DNA of 64,000 bases from Bacillus pumilus (GCF_003431975.1 NZ_CP027116.1:992001-1056000); one strand, 5' to 3'. Shown: positions 53,856-61,995, counted from the stretch's first letter. Notes: generated by a model from the letters alone, not told the origin. Program-made: numbers and translations.

Positions 53856-53981
53856 ATGGCCTGTATGACACGTTGCAAGCAGTTCAAACAATGCTCAAGC
53901 CGCTTCGGAGCAGATTGCAAGCGAATGGGCGGAGCAGAAATACCGAGGATCGGAGGTGGAAAGCATGAGCGGAAAGCCTAA
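53856..53981 (+). CDS. Small cysteine-containing phage protein (41 aa)
   Basis: ATG 53856 after AAAAGGAAG. Four Cys within the first 21 residues (ACMTRCKQFKQCSSRFGADC) suggest a small metal-binding knuckle. Overlaps the next gene by 17 bases. Function unknown. Confidence 0.45.
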   Translation: MACMTRCKQFKQCSSRFGADCKRMGGAEIPRIGGGKHERKA

Positions 53982-54120
53982 CAATCCATATGCAGCTGGG
54001 CCAGTCATCGAGTGGAAGATGACTAAAGAAGAGCTTGAGGCATATCTAGCCAAGCATCCCATCGTGTATCGGGAAGAACTAAAACCATCACCATCATATC
54101 AGATGGATAAATGGGCATAA
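53965..54120 (+). CDS. Small phage protein (51 aa)
   Basis: ATG 53965 after GGAGGTGG. Contains KMTKEELEAYLAKHPIVYRE and ends in KWA. Resembles small conserved proteins near DUF1064 genes in Bacillus phages. Function unknown. Confidence 0.55.
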   Translation: MSGKPNNPYAAGPVIEWKMTKEELEAYLAKHPIVYREELKPSPSYQMDKWA

Positions 54121-54195
54121 AAAAACACCGAAGCCGCTGCTCCAGTGCTAATTAAATCTGACACTTTAATTATAACACATGGGGGCATGAAGCGG

Positions 54196-54396
54196 ATGAA
54201 ACCAACTGAAATTAAAGACTTTGATACAACCATTCAAAGCGCAATAGAACCCGGTAAGGTCCGCATAATCGTGATTGACGGCAACGAAGGTACTGCCCAT
54301 ATCACAGACGCACCTGAACACGGAAAAACTATCATTCAAACTGCTAAAGGTCACTTTGCAAGAGTTGACCATGAAATAGGATTCAAGATCAAATGA
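54196..54396 (+). CDS. XtrA-like phage protein
   Basis: 66 residues from ATG 54196; an ATG three codons earlier is possible but lies too close to the GGGGG site. The pattern KVRIIVIDGNEGTAHITDAP followed by HGKTIIQT resembles the XtrA family of PBSX-like phages. Function unknown. Confidence 0.6.
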   Translation: MKPTEIKDFDTTIQSAIEPGKVRIIVIDGNEGTAHITDAPEHGKTIIQTAKGHFARVDHEIGFKIK

Positions 54397-54411
54397 CTTG
54401 GAGGAATTGCG

Positions 54412-54756
54412 ATGTTATCAAAAGACCAAGTAAACGTTGAGCACCTTTTGGGTGAAGTCGAACGTTTGAAAAGAGAAATAGAGAAAAAGAATCAGCAGAT
54501 TGACGGATTCTCAAAGCTTTTCTTAAACGAACTGAACTGGGAGCAGCGTAATTACGAAGCATGTAAAGATGAATTCCACAGAGGTGGATTATCTGCCATG
54601 AGAAACATCGAGAAGAAATATGAATTTGCTTTTATGAAGGGATTGGACGGTGAAAAAGTAAACATATCGAGCTTTTACAGGCCGTCAGAGAAATGCGAAT
54701 CGTGCGGGGAACGTGAAAGCGAATGTTTTTGTAATGTTGAGGAGGATGAGCTATGA
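54412..54756 (+). CDS. Unknown phage protein with coiled coil and Cys cluster
   Basis: 114 residues. N-terminal coiled coil (VERLKREIEKKNQQIDGF) and C-terminal CESCGERESECFC cluster. GGAGGAATTGCG precedes the ATG. ATGA overlap with the next gene. Confidence 0.6.
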   Translation: MLSKDQVNVEHLLGEVERLKREIEKKNQQIDGFSKLFLNELNWEQRNYEACKDEFHRGGLSAMRNIEKKYEFAFMKGLDGEKVNISSFYRPSEKCESCGERESECFCNVEEDEL

Positions 54757-55010
54757 GTCTACCAAAACACGTTGAACTGTCACAGGCCGTCAAAGCCTGC
54801 AAAAACCAAGCAATGACGATTGATGATGCAGCTGTCCATCTTAAAGTGCCAGAAAACGTTGTGCCGATGCTGGTACGCAAAAACGATGATCTCGTGATAG
54901 AAGGTAACGTGGTCATGGCGAAAAGGGAATCAAACGGACCTGTCATTTTTACACTGTTGTTTTTCATGGGGATTATTGCTGTCGCTGGGTTGATGAGCGG
55001 AATTGGATAA
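54753..55010 (+). CDS. Small phage membrane protein (85 aa)
   Basis: A helix-turn-helix-like N-terminal part (MTIDDAAVHLKVPENVVPML) is followed by one C-terminal membrane segment (VIFTLLFFMGIIAVAGLM). Starts in ATGA overlap. Function unknown. Confidence 0.6.
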   Translation: MSLPKHVELSQAVKACKNQAMTIDDAAVHLKVPENVVPMLVRKNDDLVIEGNVVMAKRESNGPVIFTLLFFMGIIAVAGLMSGIG

Positions 55011-55016
55011 TAGAAA

Positions 55017-55039
55017 AGCAGGGAATTATTCCCCTGCTA
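55017..55039 (-). terminator. Terminator of the antisense small gene
   Basis: AGCAGGG / CCCTGCT stem with an inner AT loop, followed by TTTTCTATT on the minus strand. It includes the stop codon of the antisense 40-aa gene. Confidence 0.6.
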
Positions 55040-55148
55040 GTCCAACGATAATTAAAGATATTGAATTTAGAGCAGTAATTAAAGATTGCAGCAAATCTTT
55101 GAAATATTTCGTAATTTTAGTGATTACATTATCTCTATTAAGATTCAT
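55026..55148 (-). CDS. Antisense 40-aa hydrophobic peptide, possible SOS-induced toxin
   Basis: On the minus strand, against all neighbours, AGAGGTGGTGA lies seven bases before ATG 55148. The 40-residue product has an amphipathic basic first half (ITKITKYFKDLLQSL) and a hydrophobic end (ISLIIVGLAG). A TATAAT -10 and a near-consensus LexA box lie upstream, and a terminator directly follows. The layout is that of a stand-alone small-peptide transcript. Likeness to SOS-controlled membrane toxins such as TisB is inference; there is no sequence match I know. Confidence 0.6.
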   Translation of the reverse strand: MNLNRDNVITKITKYFKDLLQSLITALNSISLIIVGLAGE

Positions 55149-55179
55149 TTTTATCACCACCTCTTATAAGAATAAATAT

Positions 55180-55209
55180 ATTATACACCAAAATAGGAAC
55201 TTGTGTTCG
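55180..55209 (-). promoter_or_regulatory. Promoter and LexA box of the antisense small gene
   Basis: Minus strand: CGAACACAAGTTCC (55196-55209) matches the Bacillus LexA consensus CGAACRNRYGTTYC at 13 of 14 positions, ten bases before TATAAT (55180-55185). The box covers the -35 region; no good -35 hexamer is visible. Confidence 0.65.
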
Positions 55210-55251
55210 TGTTTTTGAAAGTATTTAAGAAGGCTTAGGAGGAAACGGAAA

Positions 55252-55671
55252 ATGCCAAAACCTGAACAACTTAAACGCATAAATGATATAAACGAGCTGA
55301 TCAAGCTCATAGCAAGCATTGATCGTAGAACATTTTATTGCGAATCAAAAAATTCGGTTGCCTGCTTTGTATTTGGAAAACGAGGAAAATTATTCTTCGT
55401 AGACAATTACACAGGGGAATGGGTCTATCCATATGAATTAGGGCACGGTCGAGCAAACGGATTTTCACATGGAGGGAACATGTGGGAGCTGGTCAACAGA
55501 TTTAGGGAATTTATCATCACGGGTCAGTATGGTCACCTTAGAGACTATAAAGAAATCTGGGCTTACAGTCGTGAAGGCTGTCAAAAGATTCGCCAAAAGG
55601 CAAAGGAAATTGGATTTATTGAATCGGTTGATTATCCATACAGTTTCAGAGAATGGCAGAAAGCAAACTAA
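55252..55671 (+). CDS. Unknown phage protein (139 aa)
   Basis: AGGAGGAAACGG precedes ATG 55252. Mixed alpha/beta with aromatic-rich middle (FVDNYTGEWVYPYELGHG) and NMWELVNRFREFI. Soluble. I do not recognise the family. Confidence 0.65.
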   Translation: MPKPEQLKRINDINELIKLIASIDRRTFYCESKNSVACFVFGKRGKLFFVDNYTGEWVYPYELGHGRANGFSHGGNMWELVNRFREFIITGQYGHLRDYKEIWAYSREGCQKIRQKAKEIGFIESVDYPYSFREWQKAN

Positions 55672-55698
55672 CAGCCTAGCGGCTTAGGAGGAAACGGA

Positions 55699-55923
55699 AT
55701 GAACACAAAAAAAATAACTATTCCCAATCGTGATTCAAATGGTTGCATGGTCGGATTCAAAGAATTGAATGTGCTTTGGGAATGCCCTACGTGTGGTAGC
55801 GAAATGGGCGAGCCTCAACTCACACATCATGCCGAAGATGGTTTTCATGGAAGTGTTCACATCTGGGAAAGCAAGTGCGGGCATATAGCAAAATACATTG
55901 ACCTAAAGGAGATAGCGGAATGA
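55699..55923 (+). CDS. Small zinc-binding phage protein (74 aa)
   Basis: CPTCGSEMGEPQLTHH, then HVHIW-like and KCGHI elements suggest a zinc site of two Cys pairs with His. AGGAGGAAACGG precedes ATG 55699; ATGA overlap with the dUTPase gene. Function unknown. Confidence 0.6.
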   Translation: MNTKKITIPNRDSNGCMVGFKELNVLWECPTCGSEMGEPQLTHHAEDGFHGSVHIWESKCGHIAKYIDLKEIAE

Positions 55924-56570
55924 ACCTACAAAAAATGTTTGAAATGCAAAAAGAGTTAGATGACCGCATCATCCGAGAAAAAGGGCTGGAAGGTCAAGAC
56001 CTGCTGCCTAACACATATGTTGCTCTAATTACTGAACTAGGCGAATTCGCTAATGAAGGGCGCTGGTTCAAGCATTGGAGTGAAAATCAAGAACCAAATA
56101 GGACAGGTTATATAGATTGTGATGTATGCGTAGACCAACCAGGAAGATATGAGGTGATACATGAGGGTGAAATATTATCGCTACCATGCCCAAAATGCGA
56201 AGACCACGAAGAAGTGTACGTTGGCGATAGATTACTCGAAGAATATGTGGACTGCCTGCACTTCTTCTTATCAATTGCTATTAAAAAGGGCTGGAAAGAA
56301 GAGTTGCACATTCCAGAAGAAGCGATTGAGGATTTCAAAGATGCAGGATTTGACGGAGGACTTTCAGGAGTTTTCGTGGAGATGCAATGGAGCTTATTGA
56401 ATTCTCGAATGCTCAAGGATGAAGAAAGTAAAAAACAACACTTCCATATAGCTTGGGGCTTGTTCTTGGCAATTGGAATCATTGGCTTCGGCTTCACACC
56501 TGAACAAATAGAAGAAGCATACATGGACAAAAACGCCGTCAATCATAAGCGGCAGCAGGAGGGGTACTGA
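55920..56570 (+). CDS. dUTPase (all-alpha, dUTPase_2 type) with a zinc-ribbon-like insertion
   Basis: 216 residues. Metal-binding motifs of the dimeric dUTPase/MazG group are ELGEFANE (39-46) and EEYVDCLHF (107-115). Between them, where relatives have a short loop, is an insert with CDVC (67-70) and CPKC (90-93), likely a zinc ribbon. The enzyme would convert dUTP to dUMP and keep uracil out of phage DNA. The insertion is the odd feature. Confidence 0.82.
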   Translation: MNLQKMFEMQKELDDRIIREKGLEGQDLLPNTYVALITELGEFANEGRWFKHWSENQEPNRTGYIDCDVCVDQPGRYEVIHEGEILSLPCPKCEDHEEVYVGDRLLEEYVDCLHFFLSIAIKKGWKEELHIPEEAIEDFKDAGFDGGLSGVFVEMQWSLLNSRMLKDEESKKQHFHIAWGLFLAIGIIGFGFTPEQIEEAYMDKNAVNHKRQQEGY

Positions 56571-56953
56571 TGAACTACTCACTATATTTGATTGACGTTA
56601 GACTCGTTATTGATCTTGGACAGGGCGAAAAGAGTCAGCATAAAGCGTTTAGCGGTGTGCCTGAATTAGTAGAAACGCATATCTTTTGTCAGGAACCAAT
56701 CGGACAAGTTGAAATAAGCGATGAGCAACTAAAAAAGATTAAAGTCACTTTTCATAATGGCGGCTTGTGTGATTACTGCGATGAACTTTCAAACAAAGTA
56801 CGTCCTTCTCCTTTTATGGGTGACATCGGCTCAAGCATGTGTAAAGACTGCTGGGACATGACAAAGAAGGAGTATGCAGCATCACATGATGAGCATATAG
56901 GAGCGTTTGAGGATTACCCTCACTGGAAGGAGAACACCGATGAAGCTCAATAA
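56570..56953 (+). CDS. Unknown phage protein with zinc-finger-like Cys pairs (127 aa)
   Basis: Start overlaps the dUTPase stop (TGATG). CDYC and CKDC pairs in the second half can hold zinc; the first half is a beta-rich domain. Overlaps the next gene by 14 bases. Family not recognised. Confidence 0.6.
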   Translation: MNYSLYLIDVRLVIDLGQGEKSQHKAFSGVPELVETHIFCQEPIGQVEISDEQLKKIKVTFHNGGLCDYCDELSNKVRPSPFMGDIGSSMCKDCWDMTKKEYAASHDEHIGAFEDYPHWKENTDEAQ

Positions 56954-57116
56954 AAAGCAACAGCTGCAAATCATAGAACGAATGAACGACTTTGGAGAAA
57001 GAGGAGTTCGTTCGAATGGAGCGGATAAAGAAGCTGTTGCCGGAATGGCTACTCTTCTTTGGATGCTGCAGGTCTTAAACGTTGATACGGATTCATTAAA
57101 GGAGGAAACACGATGA
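56940..57116 (+). CDS. Small phage protein (58 aa)
   Basis: ATG 56940 after AAGGAG. Helical (KKQQLQIIERMNDFGERG). ATGA overlap with the next gene. Function unknown. Confidence 0.6.
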   Translation: MKLNKKQQLQIIERMNDFGERGVRSNGADKEAVAGMATLLWMLQVLNVDTDSLKEETR

Positions 57117-57385
57117 AAACTAAAAAAATCAAACTAGAAATAGAAGAGATACTAAAATACCACCGCAGCATGATCATTGAGGTTCCAGAAGATTTTCCGA
57201 AAGATGTCTTAGATGATGTTCTTGATGAGGTTGAAAAGACAGCATCGAGTGGACTAGATGTGTCATATGCTCTTGAAAAGATTGAAGGGTTAAAAGTGTT
57301 GGAGCATGCAGACGATGACTTAAGAAGTCCTCACAGTGCGGAAATAGAGATATATGAAATGAACGAAATGAGGGATGACAAATGA
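57113..57385 (+). CDS. Small acidic phage protein (90 aa)
   Basis: Starts with KTKKIKLEIEEILKYHRSM and continues acidic (DVLDDVLDEVEKT). ATGA overlaps on both sides. Function unknown. Confidence 0.6.
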   Translation: MKTKKIKLEIEEILKYHRSMIIEVPEDFPKDVLDDVLDEVEKTASSGLDVSYALEKIEGLKVLEHADDDLRSPHSAEIEIYEMNEMRDDK

Positions 57386-57795
57386 AAAAACTACTAATCA
57401 CACTAACTATTTTTGCGGCTGCGGTGCTTTATGCGCCGTCTGCTGCGGCAGTAACGAGCGGATATAAAACAATTGGCGGGCATACAGTCAGCGTATCAAC
57501 GGATGCCAATTCATATACACCGAGAGCTAAATCAATCGACGTGACAGCACGTAAAACGGGTAATGAAACGGTCTATTATCGTTTCACTTTGCAAAAAAAG
57601 GTGAGCGGCAAATGGAAAGATCAGCGGTTTAGTCTAGTGGGATCGTTTAAAAACGCCACGCCAGCAAAGGAATTTTACACAGTCAATCACACTGCTGGCA
57701 CGCACCGTATCAAAATGACCATATACAAGAACAGCAATTGGACAGGCGTAAAAGGCCATATCTACACACCAGCTTTCGAAGTGAAAAAGATGTGA
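57382..57795 (+). CDS. Exported phage protein with signal peptide (137 aa)
   Basis: A classical signal peptide (MKKLLITLTIFAAAVLYAPS, cleavage likely after SAAA at residue 23) precedes a beta-rich mature domain of about 114 residues with no Cys. It is the last gene of the coupled early operon. A secreted product from an early prophage region may change the host surface or exclude other phages; that is inference. Confidence 0.7.
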   Translation: MKKLLITLTIFAAAVLYAPSAAAVTSGYKTIGGHTVSVSTDANSYTPRAKSIDVTARKTGNETVYYRFTLQKKVSGKWKDQRFSLVGSFKNATPAKEFYTVNHTAGTHRIKMTIYKNSNWTGVKGHIYTPAFEVKKM

Positions 57796-57839
57796 AAATA
57801 AAGAATTTAATGTAATATTAAGTAAAAAAGGAGAAATAT

Positions 57840-58514
57840 ATGAAACGGACAATTCCAGTACCTCAAAGAGTTTATAAATTTATGGAGCCTCATTTTTTGA
57901 AAAAAGTTAAGTTGGAAAAGAAGATTTATATAAATTTTCTAGGTAATTATTCCACTGATAAACATGGAAATGCTATTGGAGATGATGATGAAGGGAAATT
58001 AAACATGGAAATCCATCTAAATAGCCATACATTAGGATTTGAAGATAATTCCGAATTAGATCATTTTCTTCACAACAATGTCGTTAGTATGAAAGGCTCT
58101 GAGACAAAAGTTCAATTTAGCAATGTGAAAATTGAAGGGCACAACATTGATAACAACTATTATAATTACTGTGTAGCTATGAAATATAGTGAGAGAGTTA
58201 AACAAGAATTTGGTGGAGCAATGATGGTAATAAATGATTTTCCTAGATTTATCGAAGAAGTGAATAAGAAATTAGCAAAATTAAAAATAGGTTTTGTAGA
58301 AGCTAAACAATGCGAGTATATTGTGAATAGAAAGAAACTTTATACTGAGGATAATTTTGAATATCAAATCCCCTCACTAATTAAAGATAAAGATAATTAT
58401 GAATATCAGCAAGAGTTTAGACTACTTTGGAAACCAATAAGTGGATTAGAGATTACTAAGCCTATTAATCTTTATTGTCCTAATGCACTTGAATATTGTA
58501 CATTCCATTTTTAA
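57840..58514 (+). CDS. AT-rich unknown gene, possible moron (224 aa)
   Basis: Base composition is clearly more AT-rich than the neighbours (many AAT, AAA, ATA codons). AAAGGAG precedes ATG 57840 and a strong terminator follows, so it forms its own block. The end contains YEYQQEFRLLWKP, which resembles the closing region of DUF2971-type proteins, but the rest is not recognised. Such inserted single genes in prophages are often defence or conversion genes. Confidence 0.6.
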   Translation: MKRTIPVPQRVYKFMEPHFLKKVKLEKKIYINFLGNYSTDKHGNAIGDDDEGKLNMEIHLNSHTLGFEDNSELDHFLHNNVVSMKGSETKVQFSNVKIEGHNIDNNYYNYCVAMKYSERVKQEFGGAMMVINDFPRFIEEVNKKLAKLKIGFVEAKQCEYIVNRKKLYTEDNFEYQIPSLIKDKDNYEYQQEFRLLWKPISGLEITKPINLYCPNALEYCTFHF

Positions 58515-58534
58515 TAAGTCCAAGACGGAGAGCC

Positions 58535-58587
58535 TGCGGACACTGATCAACACCTTTTAAGGGTGCTGGTTGGTGTCCGTTTTTTAT
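58535..58587 (+). terminator. Strong terminator after the AT-rich gene
   Basis: CGGACAC / GTGTCCG outer stem and CACC / GGGTG inner pairing, then six T. Confidence 0.85.
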
Positions 58588-58606
58588 TTGTCGGAAAGGA
58601 GCGGCC

Positions 58607-58729
58607 ATGAAGAAAGAAAAGCCGAAAAAACAGCCGCAGAAGCTCACTGATAGAGATTTAAGAGAGCTGATGGGGCAAAACATGCAAAGACTCAAAAGAG
58701 CCAAAGGTGGGGCGTACAAGCGTAAATAA
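58607..58729 (+). CDS. Small basic phage protein (40 aa)
   Basis: ATG 58607 after GGAAAGGAG. Very basic (KKEKPKKQPQKLTDRDLREL, AKGGAYKRK at the end). A small protein of this kind often lies before the late regulator in Bacillus phages. Function unknown. Confidence 0.6.
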   Translation: MKKEKPKKQPQKLTDRDLRELMGQNMQRLKRAKGGAYKRK

Positions 58730-58744
58730 CGGGAGGGAATATAG

Positions 58745-59209
58745 ATGACAGATCAAATGATTGCTTGGAAGGTAGAAGAATGGATTAGAGACTATGAATT
58801 TATGCTTCGAGAGATCGACAGGCTCACAAGGCTCCTGAATCGTGTTGAATTTGCAGGAGGTCAAAAGCTAACGGCTACATACGGTGATGAAGCTGCAATG
58901 CCTAAAGGATCAGCAGGAATAAGCCAAGCCGAACTAAGGCATCTTGACCGCAGAGAAAAGCGACTGCTCAAATACGAAGCCATTGCTAATTTTCTTAATA
59001 AAGCTGTGGACCAAATGCAAGAGGAAAGACATCTAATCGTGTATGACTGCATGATGACTGGAATGAGTTACACCGCTATATCTGATCACCTTGAATGCTC
59101 AAGAGACACAATTAGAAAAATCAAAACTGAAATAATCGCCAACATCGTCAAAGAAGTCAAGAAAGTCAATTTTCTTCAACATTTGAAATCACTTAAAACC
59201 GCAGTGTAA
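58745..59209 (+). CDS. Late transcription regulator (ArpU/YqaQ-like)
   Basis: 154 residues. The C-terminal part (about 95-135: [20 protein letters not shown], then [10 protein letters not shown]) is a sigma-region-4-like helix-turn-helix, as in ArpU, YqaQ and related phage late regulators. It lies between the early and packaging genes, where such regulators are expected. Confidence 0.8.
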   Translation: MTDQMIAWKVEEWIRDYEFMLREIDRLTRLLNRVEFAGGQKLTATYGDEAAMPKGSAGISQAELRHLDRREKRLLKYEAIANFLNKAVDQMQEERHLIVYDCMMTGMSYTAISDHLECSRDTIRKIKTEIIANIVKEVKKVNFLQHLKSLKTAV

Positions 59210-59361
59210 ACTTGAAGGCAGGACGGGGAGGCATAATTTCCCGCGTCTCCACAATTTAATATATTTTCACTTGCTCTTGCGAGCTTGGGATTCGTTCGAC
59301 AAATTTCGCAAATAGTTCCATATGCTCACTTTCTGCCGATATAAAGGCGGGAGGTGAAAAG

Positions 59362-59625
59362 ATGGAAGATATAATGCGATCTGTTAAATGGAGATCTATT
59401 GATAAAAATACAAACTCAATTTTTGTGATTGATGAAAACAGTACTGTCGACATTACAGAAGAATTTAAGAAAGAAGAATTACTTTTAACAGACAGTTTTG
59501 TTAGATACAGTATAAATCCATACAACGATATGGGATCTGTTGATTATTATGAAATTTCCAAAAAGGTATTGTCTCCAAAGGGAAATTTACTTATTTTTGC
59601 TGAAAGAACAACAATACAATTGTAA
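59362..59625 (+). CDS. Unknown phage protein (87 aa)
   Basis: GCGGGAGGTG precedes ATG 59362. Beta-rich, acidic. A terminator follows. Function unknown. The 150 bases before it hold an imperfect GC-rich inverted repeat (59223-59247) but no clear promoter. Confidence 0.6.
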   Translation: MEDIMRSVKWRSIDKNTNSIFVIDENSTVDITEEFKKEELLLTDSFVRYSINPYNDMGSVDYYEISKKVLSPKGNLLIFAERTTIQL

Positions 59626-59633
59626 GATATCGA

Positions 59634-59658
59634 AAGCATCCTGCGGGGTGCTTTTTTT
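59634..59658 (+). terminator. Terminator before the packaging genes
   Basis: AAGCATC / GGTGCTT stem with a GC loop and seven T. Confidence 0.75.
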
Positions 59659-59759
59659 GTTCCCTGTAAACTGCTTCCGATAATTCTTTACACCAAGCAT
59701 CGGCTTAAAGGTAGAGTGCGGCGGCAGTTTAGAGTGAATAAAACAAAAGGAGTGATCAA

Positions 59760-59987
59760 ATGGGCAAAGTGAAAAGAGTGTTCCCAGGAGCGGTTAATGG
59801 CTTGATTAATTGGATTGAACAGAACTTTCATGACATAGACAGCTTTGTTACTACATTCAAGATGAAAGATGGAACACTAATGACTATTTACCATAATGAA
59901 TCATACCTAGAAGCAGTTGGAATAGCTGAGATCGGTAAAGATACTCTTCATGAGTTAGCAAAAGATGATGAGTTTGTTACGAAATAA
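59760..59987 (+). CDS. Small phage protein before terS (75 aa)
   Basis: AAAGGAGTG precedes ATG 59760. Contains FPGAVNGLINWIEQNF and a short beta stretch TTFKMKDGTLMTIYHN. Small proteins of this kind are common directly before terminase genes. Function unknown. Confidence 0.6.
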   Translation: MGKVKRVFPGAVNGLINWIEQNFHDIDSFVTTFKMKDGTLMTIYHNESYLEAVGIAEIGKDTLHELAKDDEFVTK

Positions 59988-60030
59988 AAATTACAAAACA
60001 ACACAAAGAAAGGAGTGGCGGTGATGTGAC

Positions 60031-60786
60031 ATGGCAAGGGCAAGAAATCCGAATCGAGACAAAGCATTTCAGTTGTGGAAGGAAAGTGACGGAAGCCGCT
60101 TATTAAAAGACATTGCGGAAGAATTAGGGGTCACTGCAAACACAATTAGAAAGTGGAAAGCGAACGACAAATGGGATGAAGAATTTAAAGGGAGCGCTCC
60201 GATTGAAAAAGGGAGCGCTCCTATTCGTGGTGCTCCAAAAGGGAACAAAAATGCTGTAGGAAATAGCGGCGGTGCTCCTGTAAGAAACCAAAACGCAAAG
60301 ACTCATGGCTTTTATTCAAAGCACATGCCAGCAGAAGCGTTTGAGATCATGCAGGACATTCAGGAGTTTTCGCCCGTTGATTTACTTTGGGAACAAATAC
60401 AAATTCAGTTTACAGCTATTGTGCGGGCTCAGAAAATAATGTTTGTTGAAAACAAAGACGAAATGATCAAAGAGCTGAAAAAGAAAAAGTCAGTTGTTTC
60501 AGATTCAGCTGATATTGAAGAAGAAGAATACGAATTTCAGTTTGCTTGGGATCGTCATGCTACATTTCTAAACGCTCAATCAAGAGCGATGGGTGAGCTG
60601 AGAAGCTTGATAAAGCAATTCGATAACATAGCCCATGAGACAGACGAAAGACGGCTTAAAATGGAGCAGATGCGCTTGAACATCGAGAAGACTAAGAAGG
60701 CCATTGATGGCGGTAGCGAAAGCAGCGGGGAAAACAAAATTGCTTCAATGCTTCAAAAGATGGTGAATGAACATGGAATTGAATAA
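60031..60786 (+). CDS. Terminase small subunit (PBSX XtmA-like)
   Basis: 251 residues. The N-terminal helix-turn-helix (about 15-50) contains RLLKDIAEELGVTANTIRKW; then comes a low-complexity GSAPIEKGSAPIRGAPKGN stretch and the family element THGFYSK. It selects phage DNA for packaging. The DNA for the low-complexity stretch carries two GGGAGCGCTCC palindromes, a possible pac site. It overlaps terL by 20 bases. Confidence 0.88.
   Translation: MARARNPNRDKAFQLWKESDGSRLLKDIAEELGVTANTIRKWKANDKWDEEFKGSAPIEKGSAPIRGAPKGNKNAVGNSGGAPVRNQNAKTHGFYSKHMPAEAFEIMQDIQEFSPVDLLWEQIQIQFTAIVRAQKIMFVENKDEMIKELKKKKSVVSDSADIEEEEYEFQFAWDRHATFLNAQSRAMGELRSLIKQFDNIAHETDERRLKMEQMRLNIEKTKKAIDGGSESSGENKIASMLQKMVNEHGIE
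60190..60221 (+). repeat. Paired GGGAGCGCTCC palindromes in terS, possible pac site
   Basis: Copies at 60190-60200 and 60211-60221, 21 bases apart (two helical turns), just after the part encoding the DNA-binding domain. In SPP1-type phages pac lies inside or beside the small terminase gene. Confidence 0.4.
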
Positions 60787-61975
60787 AAAGCAAAAAGAGG
60801 TATGGGACAGCTTCGTAAAAGAGCGTCCTAAAATCCTTTTGTGTAGCGGAGCAAAGAGAGCAGGGAAAACATTCGTGCTCCTTTTAGCATTCCTTGCTCA
60901 CATTAGTAAATATCAAAACAAGGGTCTTTCATTTATCATCGGTGGTGCTACTCAAGCAGCCATCAAGCGTAACGTATTGAATGACCTTGAATTGATATTA
61001 GAGAAAGAGCTTAGACTCGACAAAGCAAATGCCATTGAGATATTCGGCAACCGGGTCTACTGTTTCGATGGTGCCAATGTGGACGCTTGGAAAAAAGCGA
61101 GGGGTTTTACATCAGCTGGCGCATTTTTAAACGAAGCAACCGCTCTTCATGATTCATTTGTGAAGGAAGTTATATCCCGTTGTTCGTACAAAGGCGCAAT
61201 GGTCTTGATGGATACAAACCCTGAAAACCCAATGCACACCGTAAAAAAGGATTACATCGACAAAGACGGGCAAAGATTAAAGAGTGGTCGCCTTAACATC
61301 AGGGCTTTTCACTTTTCTTTGTTTGATAATAACTTTCTTGATCCTGAATATGTTGAAAGTATAGTGGCATCTACACCGAGCGGCATGTTTACGGACAGGG
61401 ATATTCATGGTTATTGGGTTGCGCCTGAAGGCGTGATATACAAAGATTTCAATAAAGATGTGCATTACATCAAGTCAGATCAATTAGAGAACGTCAACTT
61501 TGTAAAATACTTCGCTGGCGTTGACTGGGGGTATGAACATTTTGGTTCCATCGTCGTTATTGGAGAGGATGATAAGCAAAATTATTATCTCTTGGAAGAA
61601 CATGCAGCGCAGCATGAAGAAATAGATTATTGGGTCAAAGTGGCGAAGGATATAAAAGAGCGTTACGGCAGCATGAATTTTTATTGCGATACCGCTCGAA
61701 CAGAACATATTGAACGATTTAAGCGAGAAAAAATAAAGGCTGTAAATGCGGATAAGGCTGTAATATCAGGCATTGAGTCAGTAGCGAGCTTGTTCAAAAA
61801 GAACAGGCTTTTTGTCGTTGAGGATAAAGTAGAGCGCTTTGCGCAAGAAATCTTCATGTATGTATGGGATCAAAAGTCTGGAATGCCTGTGAAGTTGTGG
61901 GATGATGTTTTAGATGCATTACGCTATGCGATTTATACAAATGGAAAACCCTCAACTGTACGTATTCTTAAATAA
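60767..61975 (+). CDS. Terminase large subunit (PBSX/SPP1 type)
   Basis: 402 residues. ATPase: Walker A-like SGAKRAGKT (27-35) and Walker B-like AFLNEAT. RNase H-like nuclease: Asp residues in AGVDWGYEH, YCDTARTEH and WDDVLDALRYA. It cuts and pumps DNA into the prohead. A second ATG two codons downstream is possible. The length is normal. Confidence 0.95.
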   Translation: MNMELNKKQKEVWDSFVKERPKILLCSGAKRAGKTFVLLLAFLAHISKYQNKGLSFIIGGATQAAIKRNVLNDLELILEKELRLDKANAIEIFGNRVYCFDGANVDAWKKARGFTSAGAFLNEATALHDSFVKEVISRCSYKGAMVLMDTNPENPMHTVKKDYIDKDGQRLKSGRLNIRAFHFSLFDNNFLDPEYVESIVASTPSGMFTDRDIHGYWVAPEGVIYKDFNKDVHYIKSDQLENVNFVKYFAGVDWGYEHFGSIVVIGEDDKQNYYLLEEHAAQHEEIDYWVKVAKDIKERYGSMNFYCDTARTEHIERFKREKIKAVNADKAVISGIESVASLFKKNRLFVVEDKVERFAQEIFMYVWDQKSGMPVKLWDDVLDALRYAIYTNGKPSTVRILK

Positions 61976-61995
61976 TTTGAAAGGAGTGAATAACC

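Noticed and set aside
55003..55218. Rightward 71-codon frame overlapping the antisense small gene
   Set aside because: It starts at a weak TTG without a ribosome site and runs across the LexA box and promoter of the minus-strand gene, which has all expression signals.
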